Below are positions 7,537 to 17,491 of a stretch of 64,000 nt of DNA, piece by piece. The stretch covers positions 2,740,036-2,804,035 of the forward strand of contig NZ_CP011102.1 in NCBI RefSeq assembly GCF_003534205.1, read 5' to 3'. A model generated the notes under the pieces. The model ran no database searches, was not told where the DNA came from, and saw only the letters and a list, made by a program, of their open reading frames with translations. The stretch comes from Listeria weihenstephanensis. GTDB lineage: Bacteria; Bacillota; Bacilli; Lactobacillales; Listeriaceae. How positions within the stretch are numbered: position 1 is the first letter of the stretch; every line of letters begins with the position of its first letter. The translations under genes and the position numbers were made by a program.

Positions 7537-10344
7537 TTAGTATAGCATGTGTTGCTCTTCCTTGGAAAAATATTTGCTAAGCTGCCGATGACACGTAAAA
7601 AATATCACCTGATTTTCACGCCTAATCTCCTGTAAAAGCAACATAATTTCTTCCAATCTATCCTCATCAAAATTCACAAAACTATCATCAATAATAATCG
7701 GCAATCTCTGTTCCCCGTGCAACATTTGAATCACAGCAAAGCGAATCGCTAAATACAACTGCTCTTTCGTCGCTTGACTTAACTCCTCTGGGAAAAATCG
7801 TAAACCATCCTTGCGCTCCACCTGCAAACGATTCTGAGCGAAACGCACCTGCTGATAGTTCCCCTTTGAAAGTACCTCAAAGAAATGCGTCGCGCGTGTC
7901 AATACTTTCGGAAGTTTCTCCTCTTGCAACTTACGCATAATCGAGCCCACCATGTCCTTCGCCAGCTTCACCCGAATCCACTCTTTCGCCAAATCTTGAA
8001 AAACCTCTTGCTCCGAATAAAATTGCTGCATTCGATCCGAGAAACTTTGCCCATCCTCGAGCGTCGCACATGCCAATTCCTTCTCCGCAATGATTTTATT
8101 ATACTTATCAAGCTCCGCATCAAGCTGGCGCAACGTATCCTTACAAGCCAATACCTTCGCACTAATATCGCTCTCCTGCTCAATATCAGCCAAAACCGCC
8201 AAATGCGTATCCGATATTTGCGCCCGAAGCAACACCGCGCGTTCCTGCCATTTCCACTGTTGCTCGATTTGCAAACCCTTTTGATGGAAGAATGCCTCAC
8301 TCTCTACATTTGCCGCCTTCAACAATTCCGCCTTATCAAACGCAATCGCCGCTTTCTCTCGTTCCAAAATCGCAATCTGATTCCGTAACTGCTCCTCTTT
8401 TTCCTGCGATTTCGCAATTTGAGCCACAAAATTCTTCCGATCCCGGCGCTTCATTTTCAAAGCAGCAATCTGCTCATCCGTGGCTAAGCGCTCCATTCCA
8501 AGCGCACCTACCAGCTCATCTAGGTCCGCCTCCCAATCCGCCACTTTGTCTGCAAGAACCCGAGCATCCTCCACAGCCTTCCGCTTATTCACAATAATTT
8601 GCTGCACATCACGCCACACAAATAAAAGATGCTCAAGACGCTTCCAAGGAAAATGATTTGGCACAAAAAGTAATTCCCGAAATGATTGCCATTTAGAATC
8701 CAATTCCGCCATACCTTGCGTCATCAACTGCCATTCCTGCTCCTCTTTTTCAATCTGAAACGCCAACTGATCCATTTGATCATAATAATTTTTCAACGTC
8801 ATTCGGGCCTGCCGCTGCTCCATAAAAGTCACCGAATCCAACTGATTACTCGCAACTGGCGTAACCCTTTTACGCGAAAATCCAATCCAAGAAATCACCA
8901 CTCCGACTAACAATAAAGCCGATATGCTGTATAAAATAAATGACTGCAACAGTCCCGCCAAAACGAGGCTCCCCAAAAATAACACCGAGAAAACAATCGC
9001 TACAACTGGAAGTTTCGCCCGTACTTTCGTCACACGTTTCTCCATCTGTTGCTGCACTTGCTGAAACTTAGACGAAGACCATAAATCCGTTTCCAAATGT
9101 TCACACTGCTTCTGAAGTTGCTCCTGCTCCTGCTTAGCCCAAGCAATTTGCTGTTTTTTCTCATCCAAATTCTCTTGTAACTTCTCCGTCTCTTGCTGCA
9201 AAATCTCCAACTGCTGCTCAGTGGCAATATCCAAACGCATCGCTAAAATATCATCATCCTCAGGAATCAACTTCACCGCATCCATCCCTGTAAACTGCGA
9301 CGTCTCTTTCTCTTCCAAAAACTGAATATCCCGCTGCAATTCACCCAAGCGTCTTTGCCATTCTTGAAATAATGGCCACGTTTCAAGCAATCCATCCACT
9401 TTCTCCGCGTCCGCTTCACTCCATAAATCGCCATTTCTCTGTTGCTCCACAAGCTGTACAAGACGCTCCTGCCACTGAATCAACTGCGAATTTAGTTCCT
9501 TCTCACGTGCCACTAAATGCTCCAACTTCACAATTCCGTTCGCTGGGAACGACAAATCTCCCGTCTGTCCCATCTGCTTTTCCAGAAAAAGCCACTCCTC
9601 ATATACAGGCCAAATCTTAAGCAACGACTCCTCCGACTCAACCTCCATTCGCAGTTCCTGACGGCGAACATGATTATCCGCTAGATCCCGTCGCGCCGTT
9701 TCCAATTCCTCCACCATTTGCAAATACTGCTGGTTATTCTTTTTCCCATCCTGATAAGATCCAAAAGCCTGCTTCAATGTCTGCAACTGCTGATTTAACT
9801 TCGGATTTTTCCCACTAGGTTTAAAAAGTTCATCCAAGCGCTTTTGCAATCGTTCCTCCGCTCGAATCAACACATCCGAACCGATCGTCCCAGTTGCTAA
9901 TAAATAACGCTCAAAATCCACTTCTTTCAGATTCTGCACATTCTGCAATCCATGAATATCAAAAGAAAAAATAGATTGAAATCGCGAACGATCCATGCCA
10001 CCAAGCAACTGCTCCAACTCCGCTTCATGCCCAATCGTCCCATCTTCAAAATAAACCGTCACATCTCCCGTTGCTTTTCCCCGCAAACGCTCCACCGTAA
10101 CTTTTCCATTCGTCTCATCCTCAAGCATCAGCTTGCCACCATAGGCCCCCTTATTTTTCGGTTCCATCCGCGGTAGACTTTGCTGTTTTGTCGGGAAACC
10201 AAATAAAATACTATGAATAAAAGCCATAATTGTTGATTTCCCAGCCTCGTTTTGTCCGAAAATCAGCTGAAAATCCTGTAAATTATCGATTCGCTTATTT
10301 TCCCATCTGCCATATCCTATAATCTCTAATGCACTAATTTTCAT
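7537..10344 (-). CDS. yhaN: SMC/Rad50-like ATPase YhaN
   Basis: A 935-residue AAA/SMC-type ATPase, partner of the YhaO phosphoesterase in an SbcCD/Mre11-Rad50-like pair. Walker A is GQNEAGKST at residues 30-38. A C-terminal signature region reads LSQATKEQLYLA and Walker B is LPIIIDDSFVNFDEDR. Between them are long Gln/Glu/Leu-rich coiled coils. A double hydrophobic stretch near the middle (about residues 445-495, VVAIVFSVLFLGSLVLAG and then ILYSISALLLVGVVISW) looks like a membrane hairpin, which SbcC lacks. Its start overlaps the yhaO stop by four bases, implying coupled translation. Confidence 0.92.
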   Translation of the reverse strand: MKISALEIIGYGRWENKRIDNLQDFQLIFGQNEAGKSTIMAFIHSILFGFPTKQQSLPRMEPKNKGAYGGKLMLEDETNGKVTVERLRGKATGDVTVYFEDGTIGHEAELEQLLGGMDRSRFQSIFSFDIHGLQNVQNLKEVDFERYLLATGTIGSDVLIRAEERLQKRLDELFKPSGKNPKLNQQLQTLKQAFGSYQDGKKNNQQYLQMVEELETARRDLADNHVRRQELRMEVESEESLLKIWPVYEEWLFLEKQMGQTGDLSFPANGIVKLEHLVAREKELNSQLIQWQERLVQLVEQQRNGDLWSEADAEKVDGLLETWPLFQEWQRRLGELQRDIQFLEEKETSQFTGMDAVKLIPEDDDILAMRLDIATEQQLEILQQETEKLQENLDEKKQQIAWAKQEQEQLQKQCEHLETDLWSSSKFQQVQQQMEKRVTKVRAKLPVVAIVFSVLFLGSLVLAGLLQSFILYSISALLLVGVVISWIGFSRKRVTPVASNQLDSVTFMEQRQARMTLKNYYDQMDQLAFQIEKEEQEWQLMTQGMAELDSKWQSFRELLFVPNHFPWKRLEHLLFVWRDVQQIIVNKRKAVEDARVLADKVADWEADLDELVGALGMERLATDEQIAALKMKRRDRKNFVAQIAKSQEKEEQLRNQIAILEREKAAIAFDKAELLKAANVESEAFFHQKGLQIEQQWKWQERAVLLRAQISDTHLAVLADIEQESDISAKVLACKDTLRQLDAELDKYNKIIAEKELACATLEDGQSFSDRMQQFYSEQEVFQDLAKEWIRVKLAKDMVGSIMRKLQEEKLPKVLTRATHFFEVLSKGNYQQVRFAQNRLQVERKDGLRFFPEELSQATKEQLYLAIRFAVIQMLHGEQRLPIIIDDSFVNFDEDRLEEIMLLLQEIRRENQVIFFTCHRQLSKYFSKEEQHMLY

Positions 10345-11579
10345 TTGAGGTCTCCCTTAAACTGTTCCAACATATTTTCAAGCAACAACGCCGATTCTTC
10401 CACTAATGATTCTCGCTCTGCTTTATCAAAATCCTTCAAAAATCGATTCGCCGCCCCGTTCACAAGTAAACTTTCTGTTGCCTTATAAAACGCGCTCTCC
10501 GCAAGTAAGCCATCCTTAGCCGCTTGCCACTCCGTTTCCAAACCAGAACCCGCCAACCAATCCGAGTTCCTCTTGGCATCATGATATTCCACCCGCGTCA
10601 CCCAAACAAAATTTAACTCATCCAGCCAAATTTCCTGCAACATATCGAGCCATTCTCCACTATCAATTCGCTGCTTCACTTCCATACTAAGTGGCAAATT
10701 CGATGTCACCACCAACTCTAAAAATACAGCCTTATCCATACGTGTAGCTTCCTTCACAGCTTGTAAAGAAAGCTGAAACAGCGAAGAAAAATCCACTTCA
10801 CCATCAATATTAAGCGTCTTTTGCTCCCAAATGATCGGCGCCGTATCAACAAACGTTAATGTCGTTTTCCCCTCAGACATAGAAACCAGCGTCACACCCT
10901 TTTCATCCTTTTCCTTACGATGCCTCCCTTGAATATTTCCCGGGAAATAAATTGTTGGGTCCTCCGCCAAAACCTGCCTTAAATGAATATGACCAAGCGC
11001 CCAATAATCCATCTGCTTCATATCCCCAACATTAAAAGGAGCATACACATCCTGGCTCACATTCCCCGTTGCCTCTGAACCGTGCAAAAGCCCAATATGA
11101 AAATCAGCCTCGCCCAATCGCTTATAATCCTTGTATATCGCCTCACGAATATGCCTTTCTCCATAACTAAATCCATATAAATGAACCTGAATTCCTCGCT
11201 TACTAGTAAATTGATACATCTCTAACTCTGTCTTAAAAACCGTCACATTTTCTGGCAACTGCAATCGATCTTGATACTTCACAACATAATCATGATTACC
11301 ATGAATCAAATAAACTGGAATCTCCGCCCTATTTAAACGCTCCATTTCTCGATAAAACCGCGCCTGCGCCTTAATACTTTGATCTTCCTCATCATATATA
11401 TCACCAGCAATAATAACAAAATCAACCACTTCTTGAATCGCTACATCCACCGCTTTCGTCAACGAAACAAACGTACTTTCCTTGAGTTGCTGAAAAATTG
11501 TATCTGGCAAATGTTTCAACCCTAAGAACGGGCTATCCAAATGTAAATCCGCCATATGTAAAAATCGTACTTCTTTCAT
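10341..11579 (-). CDS. yhaO: Metallophosphoesterase (SbcD/Mre11-like) YhaO
   Basis: A 412-residue calcineurin-like DNA phosphoesterase. Metal-site motifs appear in order: ADLHLDSPF (near residue 10), AGDIYDEED, GNHDY, LLHGSE and LGHIHLRQ, matching the DxH, GD, GNHD and GHxH motifs of SbcD. The ATG at 11579 is preferred because TAGGAGGG lies 6 bases upstream; the frame extends 20 codons further, but that would run back to the promoter. The ATGA overlap with yhaN suggests a two-protein complex. Confidence 0.93.
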   Translation of the reverse strand: MKEVRFLHMADLHLDSPFLGLKHLPDTIFQQLKESTFVSLTKAVDVAIQEVVDFVIIAGDIYDEEDQSIKAQARFYREMERLNRAEIPVYLIHGNHDYVVKYQDRLQLPENVTVFKTELEMYQFTSKRGIQVHLYGFSYGERHIREAIYKDYKRLGEADFHIGLLHGSEATGNVSQDVYAPFNVGDMKQMDYWALGHIHLRQVLAEDPTIYFPGNIQGRHRKEKDEKGVTLVSMSEGKTTLTFVDTAPIIWEQKTLNIDGEVDFSSLFQLSLQAVKEATRMDKAVFLELVVTSNLPLSMEVKQRIDSGEWLDMLQEIWLDELNFVWVTRVEYHDAKRNSDWLAGSGLETEWQAAKDGLLAESAFYKATESLLVNGAANRFLKDFDKAERESLVEESALLLENMLEQFKGDLK

Positions 11580-11612
11580 CTCAAGCCCTCCTAAATTACG
11601 AATATACGTTCT

Positions 11613-11641
11613 ATTATACCTTGAAAGTACTTCTGACACAA
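11613..11641 (-). promoter_or_regulatory. Sigma-A promoter of yhaO-yhaN
   Basis: On the minus strand TTGTGT (11641-11636), a 17-base spacer and a perfect TATAAT (11618-11613), about 35 bases upstream of the chosen yhaO start. This also argues against the longer yhaO start. Confidence 0.7.
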
Positions 11642-11743
11642 TGAAATTCCCTTTTGATAATCATAAATTTTTTTCAAAAAGACTCCCAATTATAGCTAAA
11701 ACATGCTATTCTAAACGTAAGCACATCACAGGAGGTAATAACA

Positions 11744-12178
11744 ATGGCAAACTGGCAACGAAACTTTGGCGTTTACGGCGTCACAGAAGAGAATGGTAAA
11801 TTACTGATGATACAGCGAGAAAGCGAGCCTTACAAGCAAAAATGGGACTTACCAGGTGGAAAATTAAATGATGATGAAACACTCATGGACTGCCTCACGC
11901 GACATATCTCACAAATTGGTGGCAAAGCAACGATAACCGAAAACCTCGGCGTCTACGATTTCCTCGTTGGCTATCCATTCCTAGATAAACGTATTTTACA
12001 ACATATTACCGCGCTGTTTTATACTCAAGTGGATTTCGCTGCTGAAAAAGCTGTCCCACTTATATTCCAAACAGAGCCAAGTAAAACGATTCAATATCAA
12101 TGGGTACCGATGAATATGCTCAATGAAAAGAACGCTACACCAGCCGCATTAAAAGCCGTAGAAATTCTAAATCCATAA
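11744..12178 (+). CDS. Nudix-fold protein with degenerate Nudix box
   Basis: A 144-residue protein with a Nudix layout: FGVYGVTEENGKLLMIQRES, then WDLPGGKLNDDETLMDCLTR. The Nudix box should read GX5EX7REUXEEXGU. Here the first G and E and the R are present, but the following three acidic positions are His, Gln and Ile (RHISQIGG). The catalytic metal-binding glutamates are therefore missing. The protein could be a non-catalytic binder or use other residues; annotation as an active hydrolase is unsafe. CAGGAGGT precedes the ATG. It is transcribed alone, between the yhaO promoter and a terminator. Confidence 0.85.
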   Translation: MANWQRNFGVYGVTEENGKLLMIQRESEPYKQKWDLPGGKLNDDETLMDCLTRHISQIGGKATITENLGVYDFLVGYPFLDKRILQHITALFYTQVDFAAEKAVPLIFQTEPSKTIQYQWVPMNMLNEKNATPAALKAVEILNP

Positions 12179-12179
12179 T

Positions 12180-12230
12180 AAAAGCGCGATACAAAACAGC
12201 TTGAAAACTGCTTTATATCGCGCTTTTTTT
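12180..12230. terminator. Terminator between Nudix gene and yheA
   Basis: AAAGCGCGATA (12181-12191) pairs with TATCGCGCTTT (12216-12226), with an inner AGC/GCT stem, followed by seven T. The genes on either side converge, so it is probably bidirectional. Confidence 0.85.
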
Positions 12231-12234
12231 GAAA

Positions 12235-12588
12235 TTAATTTTCTTTCACATCATATAATTCTTGTAACGGTGTCATAATGATACGGTTCAAGTCGTTGAT
12301 AATAAGACTCATCGCTTGTTCCCGCTCCATCAACTGAACAATAGCTTTATTGTTTTGCACTTCTTCAGCCACTTCTTGCGCCAAATCAATCGTTTCTTCG
12401 TCAATTTCTTGACCAGACATTTGTTTCTCTTGGATTGTAACTTGTACTTCACGGAAACGGTCGAATTTCACTTTTGCCTCAGGGTCTGCATTCACATCAG
12501 CATAAGCTTGTTTTAAATTCGTAAATTGTTCTGTTTCACGAATTCCTTTTTCTAAATCATTTGCAATGTCATAAATATTGATAGTCAT
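12235..12588 (-). CDS. yheA: YlbF/YmcA-family protein YheA
   Basis: A 117-residue mostly helical protein of the YlbF/YmcA (Com_YlbF) family. I place the start at [15 protein letters not shown] because ATGGAGGAAC lies just upstream and this matches the family length; the frame is open for another 23 codons. The pattern of an N-terminal [16 protein letters not shown] helix and a second helix with [10 protein letters not shown] is typical. It lies 72 bases downstream of yheB, as in Bacillus. Relatives form small complexes that affect RNA processing, but the role of YheA itself is not established. Confidence 0.85.
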   Translation of the reverse strand: MTINIYDIANDLEKGIRETEQFTNLKQAYADVNADPEAKVKFDRFREVQVTIQEKQMSGQEIDEETIDLAQEVAEEVQNNKAIVQLMEREQAMSLIINDLNRIIMTPLQELYDVKEN

Positions 12589-12660
12589 AGATTGTTCCTC
12601 CATATATACGAATTTTTCTTCCTTTCTCACTATATCAAATTTTGCGGGCAAGGGCAAAAG

Positions 12661-13794
12661 TTAAAACCAAATCGCGATAATCCCTTGCAATATCCCAATG
12701 AAACCGCCTAAAAATCCACCTAAATACGTAATCATTTTCAGTTCCTTACCCGAAATGTCAAGCACAATCTGCTCCATCTCGCGTAAAGAGAAAGCTTCAA
12801 TTTGATGTTGCACCATCTTGCCAATTTCCAGTCGTTCCATCATCTGCGCACTATGCTCGCCTGCGAATTTCAAAACCGTATCCACTAAAAATGGCACTAT
12901 TTTATCTGAAATTTCCTGCTCATATGGACGAATCCAGTCTTGAATCGGCGTATCCATCCATTTTTCAAGTTGTACCGTACGCATAATTTCCACGATAAGT
13001 TGATCGATAAATTTCTCTTGTTTCGCGGCTGGCATAACATCAACAAGTGCCCGTTGTGAAAACTGCTGCCACTCTGAAACGATCAATCCCGAAAGAACTT
13101 CCTCCGTCTCCGGTTTACCGATAAACTTGATGACTTCTTTTTGCATCCGCGTAATAAACGTATCATTGTTCAAAAAGAGCCCTACCATGCCGCCGACTTT
13201 CCCATGTTCCGCTAAAATCCGCTCAATCATTGCTTTTATTTGCAGTTTTCCAGCATCGCTCGCCGTAAACAAGCCCATTTTCTGCAACGTCTGCGCTGAA
13301 ATCGAAGGTATTTTTCGCGCCAGTTCTTGATGCACAACCTCCGGCACCACATTCTCTACCGTCTCTTCATTGCGCTTCTGAAAAAATTGTTCTAGCTGGC
13401 TTTTTAATATCCCGCTAATCTTCTCGTTCGCTTGATTTCCAACCGCCGTCATCTGCCACCGTTCCAAGAGCTCGTTTGGCGTCGTTGTCACCGCTAATTT
13501 TTCACGTATTAGATCATTCGCCGTTCCAATCAATTCCTCACGTAACGTTTCCTCCGCAAGTTTCGCTTGTACCGCCTCATTCGTAAGCAAATGTTCTGCG
13601 ACAACTTCTCCAATCTTCACAGCCAGCTCTTCCCGCCGCTTCGGTATCACACCCGGCGTAAACGGAATTCGCCATTTCCCAATATATTTCGCTTCAAACG
13701 GTCTAAAAAGCATCCGAATAGCGATAAAATTCGTTGCAGCACCGATAAAAGCACCCACAATTACCATAAATAAAATTGTCATCCACGCACTCAT
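12661..13794 (-). CDS. yheB: DUF445 membrane protein YheB
   Basis: A 377-residue DUF445 protein. It has an N-terminal membrane segment (MTILFMVIVGAFIGAATNFIAI), the family motif RMLFRPFEAKYIGKWRIPFTPGVIP (given in part), a long helical cytoplasmic or surface region, and a C-terminal hydrophobic GGFLGGFIGILQGIIAIWF tail. The function is unknown in the family. A ribosome binding site (AGAGGGTG) precedes the ATG. yheA follows on the same strand. Confidence 0.9.
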   Translation of the reverse strand: MSAWMTILFMVIVGAFIGAATNFIAIRMLFRPFEAKYIGKWRIPFTPGVIPKRREELAVKIGEVVAEHLLTNEAVQAKLAEETLREELIGTANDLIREKLAVTTTPNELLERWQMTAVGNQANEKISGILKSQLEQFFQKRNEETVENVVPEVVHQELARKIPSISAQTLQKMGLFTASDAGKLQIKAMIERILAEHGKVGGMVGLFLNNDTFITRMQKEVIKFIGKPETEEVLSGLIVSEWQQFSQRALVDVMPAAKQEKFIDQLIVEIMRTVQLEKWMDTPIQDWIRPYEQEISDKIVPFLVDTVLKFAGEHSAQMMERLEIGKMVQHQIEAFSLREMEQIVLDISGKELKMITYLGGFLGGFIGILQGIIAIWF

Positions 13795-13895
13795 AATAGT
13801 GTCACCCTCTAATTTCCATGTAGTGCTATCATCTTACGGCATTTTTCCGCAAGGCACAATGGTTTTGCGCAAATTTCAGCCTAAAGTATGACCAC

Positions 13896-15257
13896 TTACT
13901 CCGCATCCAAATTCGTCATTTTAAGCGGATCAATCCAAAGTGCAAACTGCTCTTCCGTCACAAATCCCGACCGAATCGCTGCCTCTTTTAAAGATAAATC
14001 CTCCGCAAACGCTGTCTTCGCAATTTTCGCCGCTTTTTCATACCCAATATGCGGATTTAGCGCCGTCACAAGCATCAACGACCGATCAACCAATTCCTGC
14101 ATAACCACCTCGTTTGCCTCCAAACCTTCTAAACAGTGGACTCTAAACGAACGCATCCCATCCGCAAGCAACCTCACCGACTGCAAGAAATTATAGATAA
14201 TCACTGGTTTATACACATTCAACTCAAAATTCCCCTGGCTCGCCGCAACATTTATCGTCGTATCATTGCCCATCACTTGCGCCGCAACCATCGTCAGCGC
14301 CTCACATTGCGTCGGATTCACTTTTCCAGGCATAATCGAACTTCCGGGTTCATTCGCTGGAATCGTCAATTCACCAATTCCACTACGCGGTCCACTTGCC
14401 AAAAATCGCACATCATTTGCGATCTTCATTAAATCCGAAGCCAGCGCCCGCAACGCACCATGCACAAAGTTCAGCTCACTATGACTCGTTAGCGCGTAGA
14501 ATTTATTTTCAGCAGAACGAAACGGATAAGACGTGTCTGCTTCCAAATGTTTCGCCACCCTCGCGCCAAAATCAGCCGTAGCATTGAGGCCAGTTCCAAC
14601 CGCAGTTCCGCCGATCGCCAGCTCCAACAAGTGCTCACTACTCTCTTTAATAAATTTCTCGGCATGCGCGATCATACTTTCCCAGCCGCTAATCTCTTGC
14701 CCCAACGTAAGCGGCGTTGCATCTTGTAAATGCGTCCGACCTATTTTAACCATCCGCCAATACTTCTCTTTTTTCTCTGCTAAAATGCGTTTCATCGCCT
14801 CGAGTTCTGGCAATAAATCCTCCACCACAGCCATATAGGCCGCAATATGCATCGCCGTTGGAAACGTATCATTCGAACTCTGCGACATGTTTACATCATC
14901 GTTCGGATGCACCGAAGCGCCCGCAACATACGCCACTACCTCATTCACATTCATATTCGACTGCGTGCCGCTCCCCGTTTGCCAAACCACTAACGGAAAA
15001 TGCTCATCTAGTTCACCGGCCACGATCTGATCACAAACCGCCACAATGGCCTGTTCCTTCTCCCGACTCAATTTCCCCAAGTCCGCGTTAGCCCTAGCCG
15101 CCGCCTTCTTCAATTTAGCGAAAGCCCTCACTATCTCGATTGGCATTTTTTCCTCACCAATTTTAAAATTTTGGCGGCTACGTTCTGTTTGCGCTCCCCA
15201 AAACTTATCCCCAGAAACCGCAATTTCCCCAATCGTATCGCGTTCCATTCTATCCAT
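13896..15257 (-). CDS. fumC: Class II fumarate hydratase
   Basis: Interconverts fumarate and malate in the TCA cycle. From [11 protein letters not shown] the protein has 453 residues; this start has AAGGGGCG 8 bases upstream, although a Met 7 codons further upstream is possible. The superfamily signature [17 protein letters not shown] is near residue 317, and [10 protein letters not shown] and [16 protein letters not shown] give the other two active-site blocks. Aspartase is the close alternative, but the sequence reads as FumC. Confidence 0.93.
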   Translation of the reverse strand: MDRMERDTIGEIAVSGDKFWGAQTERSRQNFKIGEEKMPIEIVRAFAKLKKAAARANADLGKLSREKEQAIVAVCDQIVAGELDEHFPLVVWQTGSGTQSNMNVNEVVAYVAGASVHPNDDVNMSQSSNDTFPTAMHIAAYMAVVEDLLPELEAMKRILAEKKEKYWRMVKIGRTHLQDATPLTLGQEISGWESMIAHAEKFIKESSEHLLELAIGGTAVGTGLNATADFGARVAKHLEADTSYPFRSAENKFYALTSHSELNFVHGALRALASDLMKIANDVRFLASGPRSGIGELTIPANEPGSSIMPGKVNPTQCEALTMVAAQVMGNDTTINVAASQGNFELNVYKPVIIYNFLQSVRLLADGMRSFRVHCLEGLEANEVVMQELVDRSLMLVTALNPHIGYEKAAKIAKTAFAEDLSLKEAAIRSGFVTEEQFALWIDPLKMTNLDAE

Positions 15258-15308
15258 AATATAACGCCCCTTTTCCAATTAAAATATGTACTTCTTTTAT
15301 CCTACCAA

Positions 15309-15345
15309 CAAAAAAGACCCAAGGCAACCATCTGCGCCTTGAGCC
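15309..15345 (-). terminator. Terminator of the PBP gene
   Basis: On the minus strand CTCAAGGC pairs with GCCTTGGG (one wobble) and is followed by a run of six to seven T. It lies between the PBP stop and fumC in the same direction, so fumC needs its own promoter. Confidence 0.8.
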
Positions 15346-15352
15346 TTCCTCA

Positions 15353-17491
15353 TTATCTACCGAATGAATCTAGTATATTGTTAAATCCATCCGCGATCTG
15401 ACCGCCAACTTCTTTCACTTTGTCAGCGCCTTTTTTAATGGTTTCGCCAGCTCCTTTTGCGGAGTCTTTAATAGATCCCCAGAAATCGCCAACTTGACCT
15501 GAAACTACGTCTTCTTGATTCTTCTCTTCTGTTTTAGCGGATGCACTCTTCGTTCCGAAGTCCACTGGTTTTTGATATTTCAAACCGCTCTTCATCACGT
15601 AATGCGCCAGAGATGCAACGCCCGCAGAACTTGTTGTTTTTAAATAGTGGGCTTGATCTGTTTTATCAAAGCCGATCCAGACAGAACCGACAAGATTCGG
15701 TGTATAACCTACAAACCATTGATCTTTCGTGCCGTCCGTTGTAAATGGTACTTGGGTTGATCCCGTTTTACCAGCCATTTCGTAGCCAGATACACCAGCA
15801 TTCGCGCCTGTACCGCCTGTATTAATAACATCAATCAGCATCGATGTCATGTCTGTTGATACCTTTTTAGAGATAATTTGTTTCGTCTCTGCCTCACTTT
15901 GATACACGACTTTTCCAGTTGGATCGACAATTTTGCGGATGATGTGTGATTCTGGTTTCGCTCCTTCATTAGCAAATGTCGCATAAGCCGTTGCCAGTTC
16001 TACAGGCGAAACACCTTTATGCAAACCACCAAGCGTCAAACCAAGGTATTCATCTTCTTTCGTTAATTGAATTCCGAATCGTTTGACTGAATCCACACCT
16101 TTTTGCAAGCCGATTTGGTCAAGCAACCATACAGCTGGAGCGTTGATTGATTTAGCAACCGCAGTGTACATTGGAACTTCATCACGATAAATTCCGCCAA
16201 CGTTAGTCGGTGTATATTTACCGTATGTTGTTTTCTTATCTTGTAGCATATCATCCACTTTCCAACCTTCTTCAAGTGCTGGAACATAGGTCGCTAGTGG
16301 TTTCATCGTTGAACCAGGCTGAGCTTTCATCTGTGTCGCGCGATTAAAACCACGGAAAACGTGTTTGCCACGACCACCAACGAGCGCACGAACACCGCCT
16401 GTTTCTGGATCCATAAGAACAGCACCAGCTTGAACAAGGGTACCATCTGCTGCATTCGACGGGAAAAGACTATCATTTTCAAACGTACTTTCTAATGCCG
16501 CTTGATAATTCTGATCCAATTCCGTGTAAATTTGATAACCTTGCTTCATGATGTCATCTTGCGTCAAATCGGTTTCCTTCAGCGCCTCGTTAATGACAGC
16601 ATCTGTATACCAAGGATAGTGATAGTTGTCCGGATCATTTGATTTATCCGTCAACACCAGCTTCGTCTCTTGATATTGCTTCATTTGATCTTTCGTTATC
16701 TTGCCGTTTGTGTACATCGCACCAAGCACGATATTACGTCTATTCACCGCTTTATCTGCATGTGTATAAGGGTCATATGCAGATGGAGCCTGCAAAAGTC
16801 CTGCAATCGTCGCAGCTTGTGGAATCGTCAAATCAGAAGCCGTCGTCCCAAAATATTTCTTAGCTGCATTCTCGACGCCCCATTCGTTATTACCAAAATA
16901 AGAAGTGTTTAAATACATCTCTAAAATTTCATCTTTAGTATACGTCTTCTCAATTTCACGCGCCATAAATAATTCTTTGGCTTTCCGCGTAAATGTCTGA
17001 TCTTGCGTCAGGAGCGCGTTCTTCGCTACCTGTTGGGTGATTGTACTACCCCCACCCGTGATGCTTCCTGTCGAGGCAAGTCCCCAAACGGAACGGAAAA
17101 TACCTTTCATATCGAAACCACCATGTTCATAAAAACGTTTATCTTCAATCGAAATGACAGCATTTTGTAGATTAGGAGAAATGTCACCAATTTTTACAAA
17201 GGTAGCATCAGACGCGGAAAGTTCTCCGGCCTTATCATTGTCCTTATCATATATAACGGTTGTCGTTTCAATACCCTTTTTTAAAGCATCGATGTCAGCA
17301 GATTTTGCAACTATGACAAAATATACAATGAAAAAAAGTATACATGTCAAGCCGACAAGTGTAATAATTTTACCGATATGCTTGTTCTTCCAAAAACGGC
17401 GGAATTTATTCCAACCGATCCCCAACCACTTCTTCAAGAAAAGAAAGAAGCTTTTTAAATAGGTCAAGATTGTATTGTTCGTATCTTTCAC
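15353..17491 (-). CDS. Class A penicillin-binding protein (glycosyltransferase/transpeptidase)
   Basis: A bifunctional peptidoglycan synthase of 712 residues. It has a basic cytoplasmic N-terminus, one membrane segment (about residues 41-62) and a GT51 domain with catalytic Glu in SIEDKRFYEHGG (E116) and a second motif GGSTITQQVAKN. The transpeptidase domain has SxxK in PGSTMKPL, SxN in AKSINAPA and KTG in AGKTGST. The acidic/lysine-rich C-terminal tail beyond about 650 is low-complexity. The start is GTG with AGGAGA upstream. By size and position it corresponds to L. monocytogenes lmo2229 (PBPA2). Confidence 0.95.
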   Translation of the reverse strand: MKDTNNTILTYLKSFFLFLKKWLGIGWNKFRRFWKNKHIGKIITLVGLTCILFFIVYFVIVAKSADIDALKKGIETTTVIYDKDNDKAGELSASDATFVKIGDISPNLQNAVISIEDKRFYEHGGFDMKGIFRSVWGLASTGSITGGGSTITQQVAKNALLTQDQTFTRKAKELFMAREIEKTYTKDEILEMYLNTSYFGNNEWGVENAAKKYFGTTASDLTIPQAATIAGLLQAPSAYDPYTHADKAVNRRNIVLGAMYTNGKITKDQMKQYQETKLVLTDKSNDPDNYHYPWYTDAVINEALKETDLTQDDIMKQGYQIYTELDQNYQAALESTFENDSLFPSNAADGTLVQAGAVLMDPETGGVRALVGGRGKHVFRGFNRATQMKAQPGSTMKPLATYVPALEEGWKVDDMLQDKKTTYGKYTPTNVGGIYRDEVPMYTAVAKSINAPAVWLLDQIGLQKGVDSVKRFGIQLTKEDEYLGLTLGGLHKGVSPVELATAYATFANEGAKPESHIIRKIVDPTGKVVYQSEAETKQIISKKVSTDMTSMLIDVINTGGTGANAGVSGYEMAGKTGSTQVPFTTDGTKDQWFVGYTPNLVGSVWIGFDKTDQAHYLKTTSSAGVASLAHYVMKSGLKYQKPVDFGTKSASAKTEEKNQEDVVSGQVGDFWGSIKDSAKGAGETIKKGADKVKEVGGQIADGFNNILDSFGR

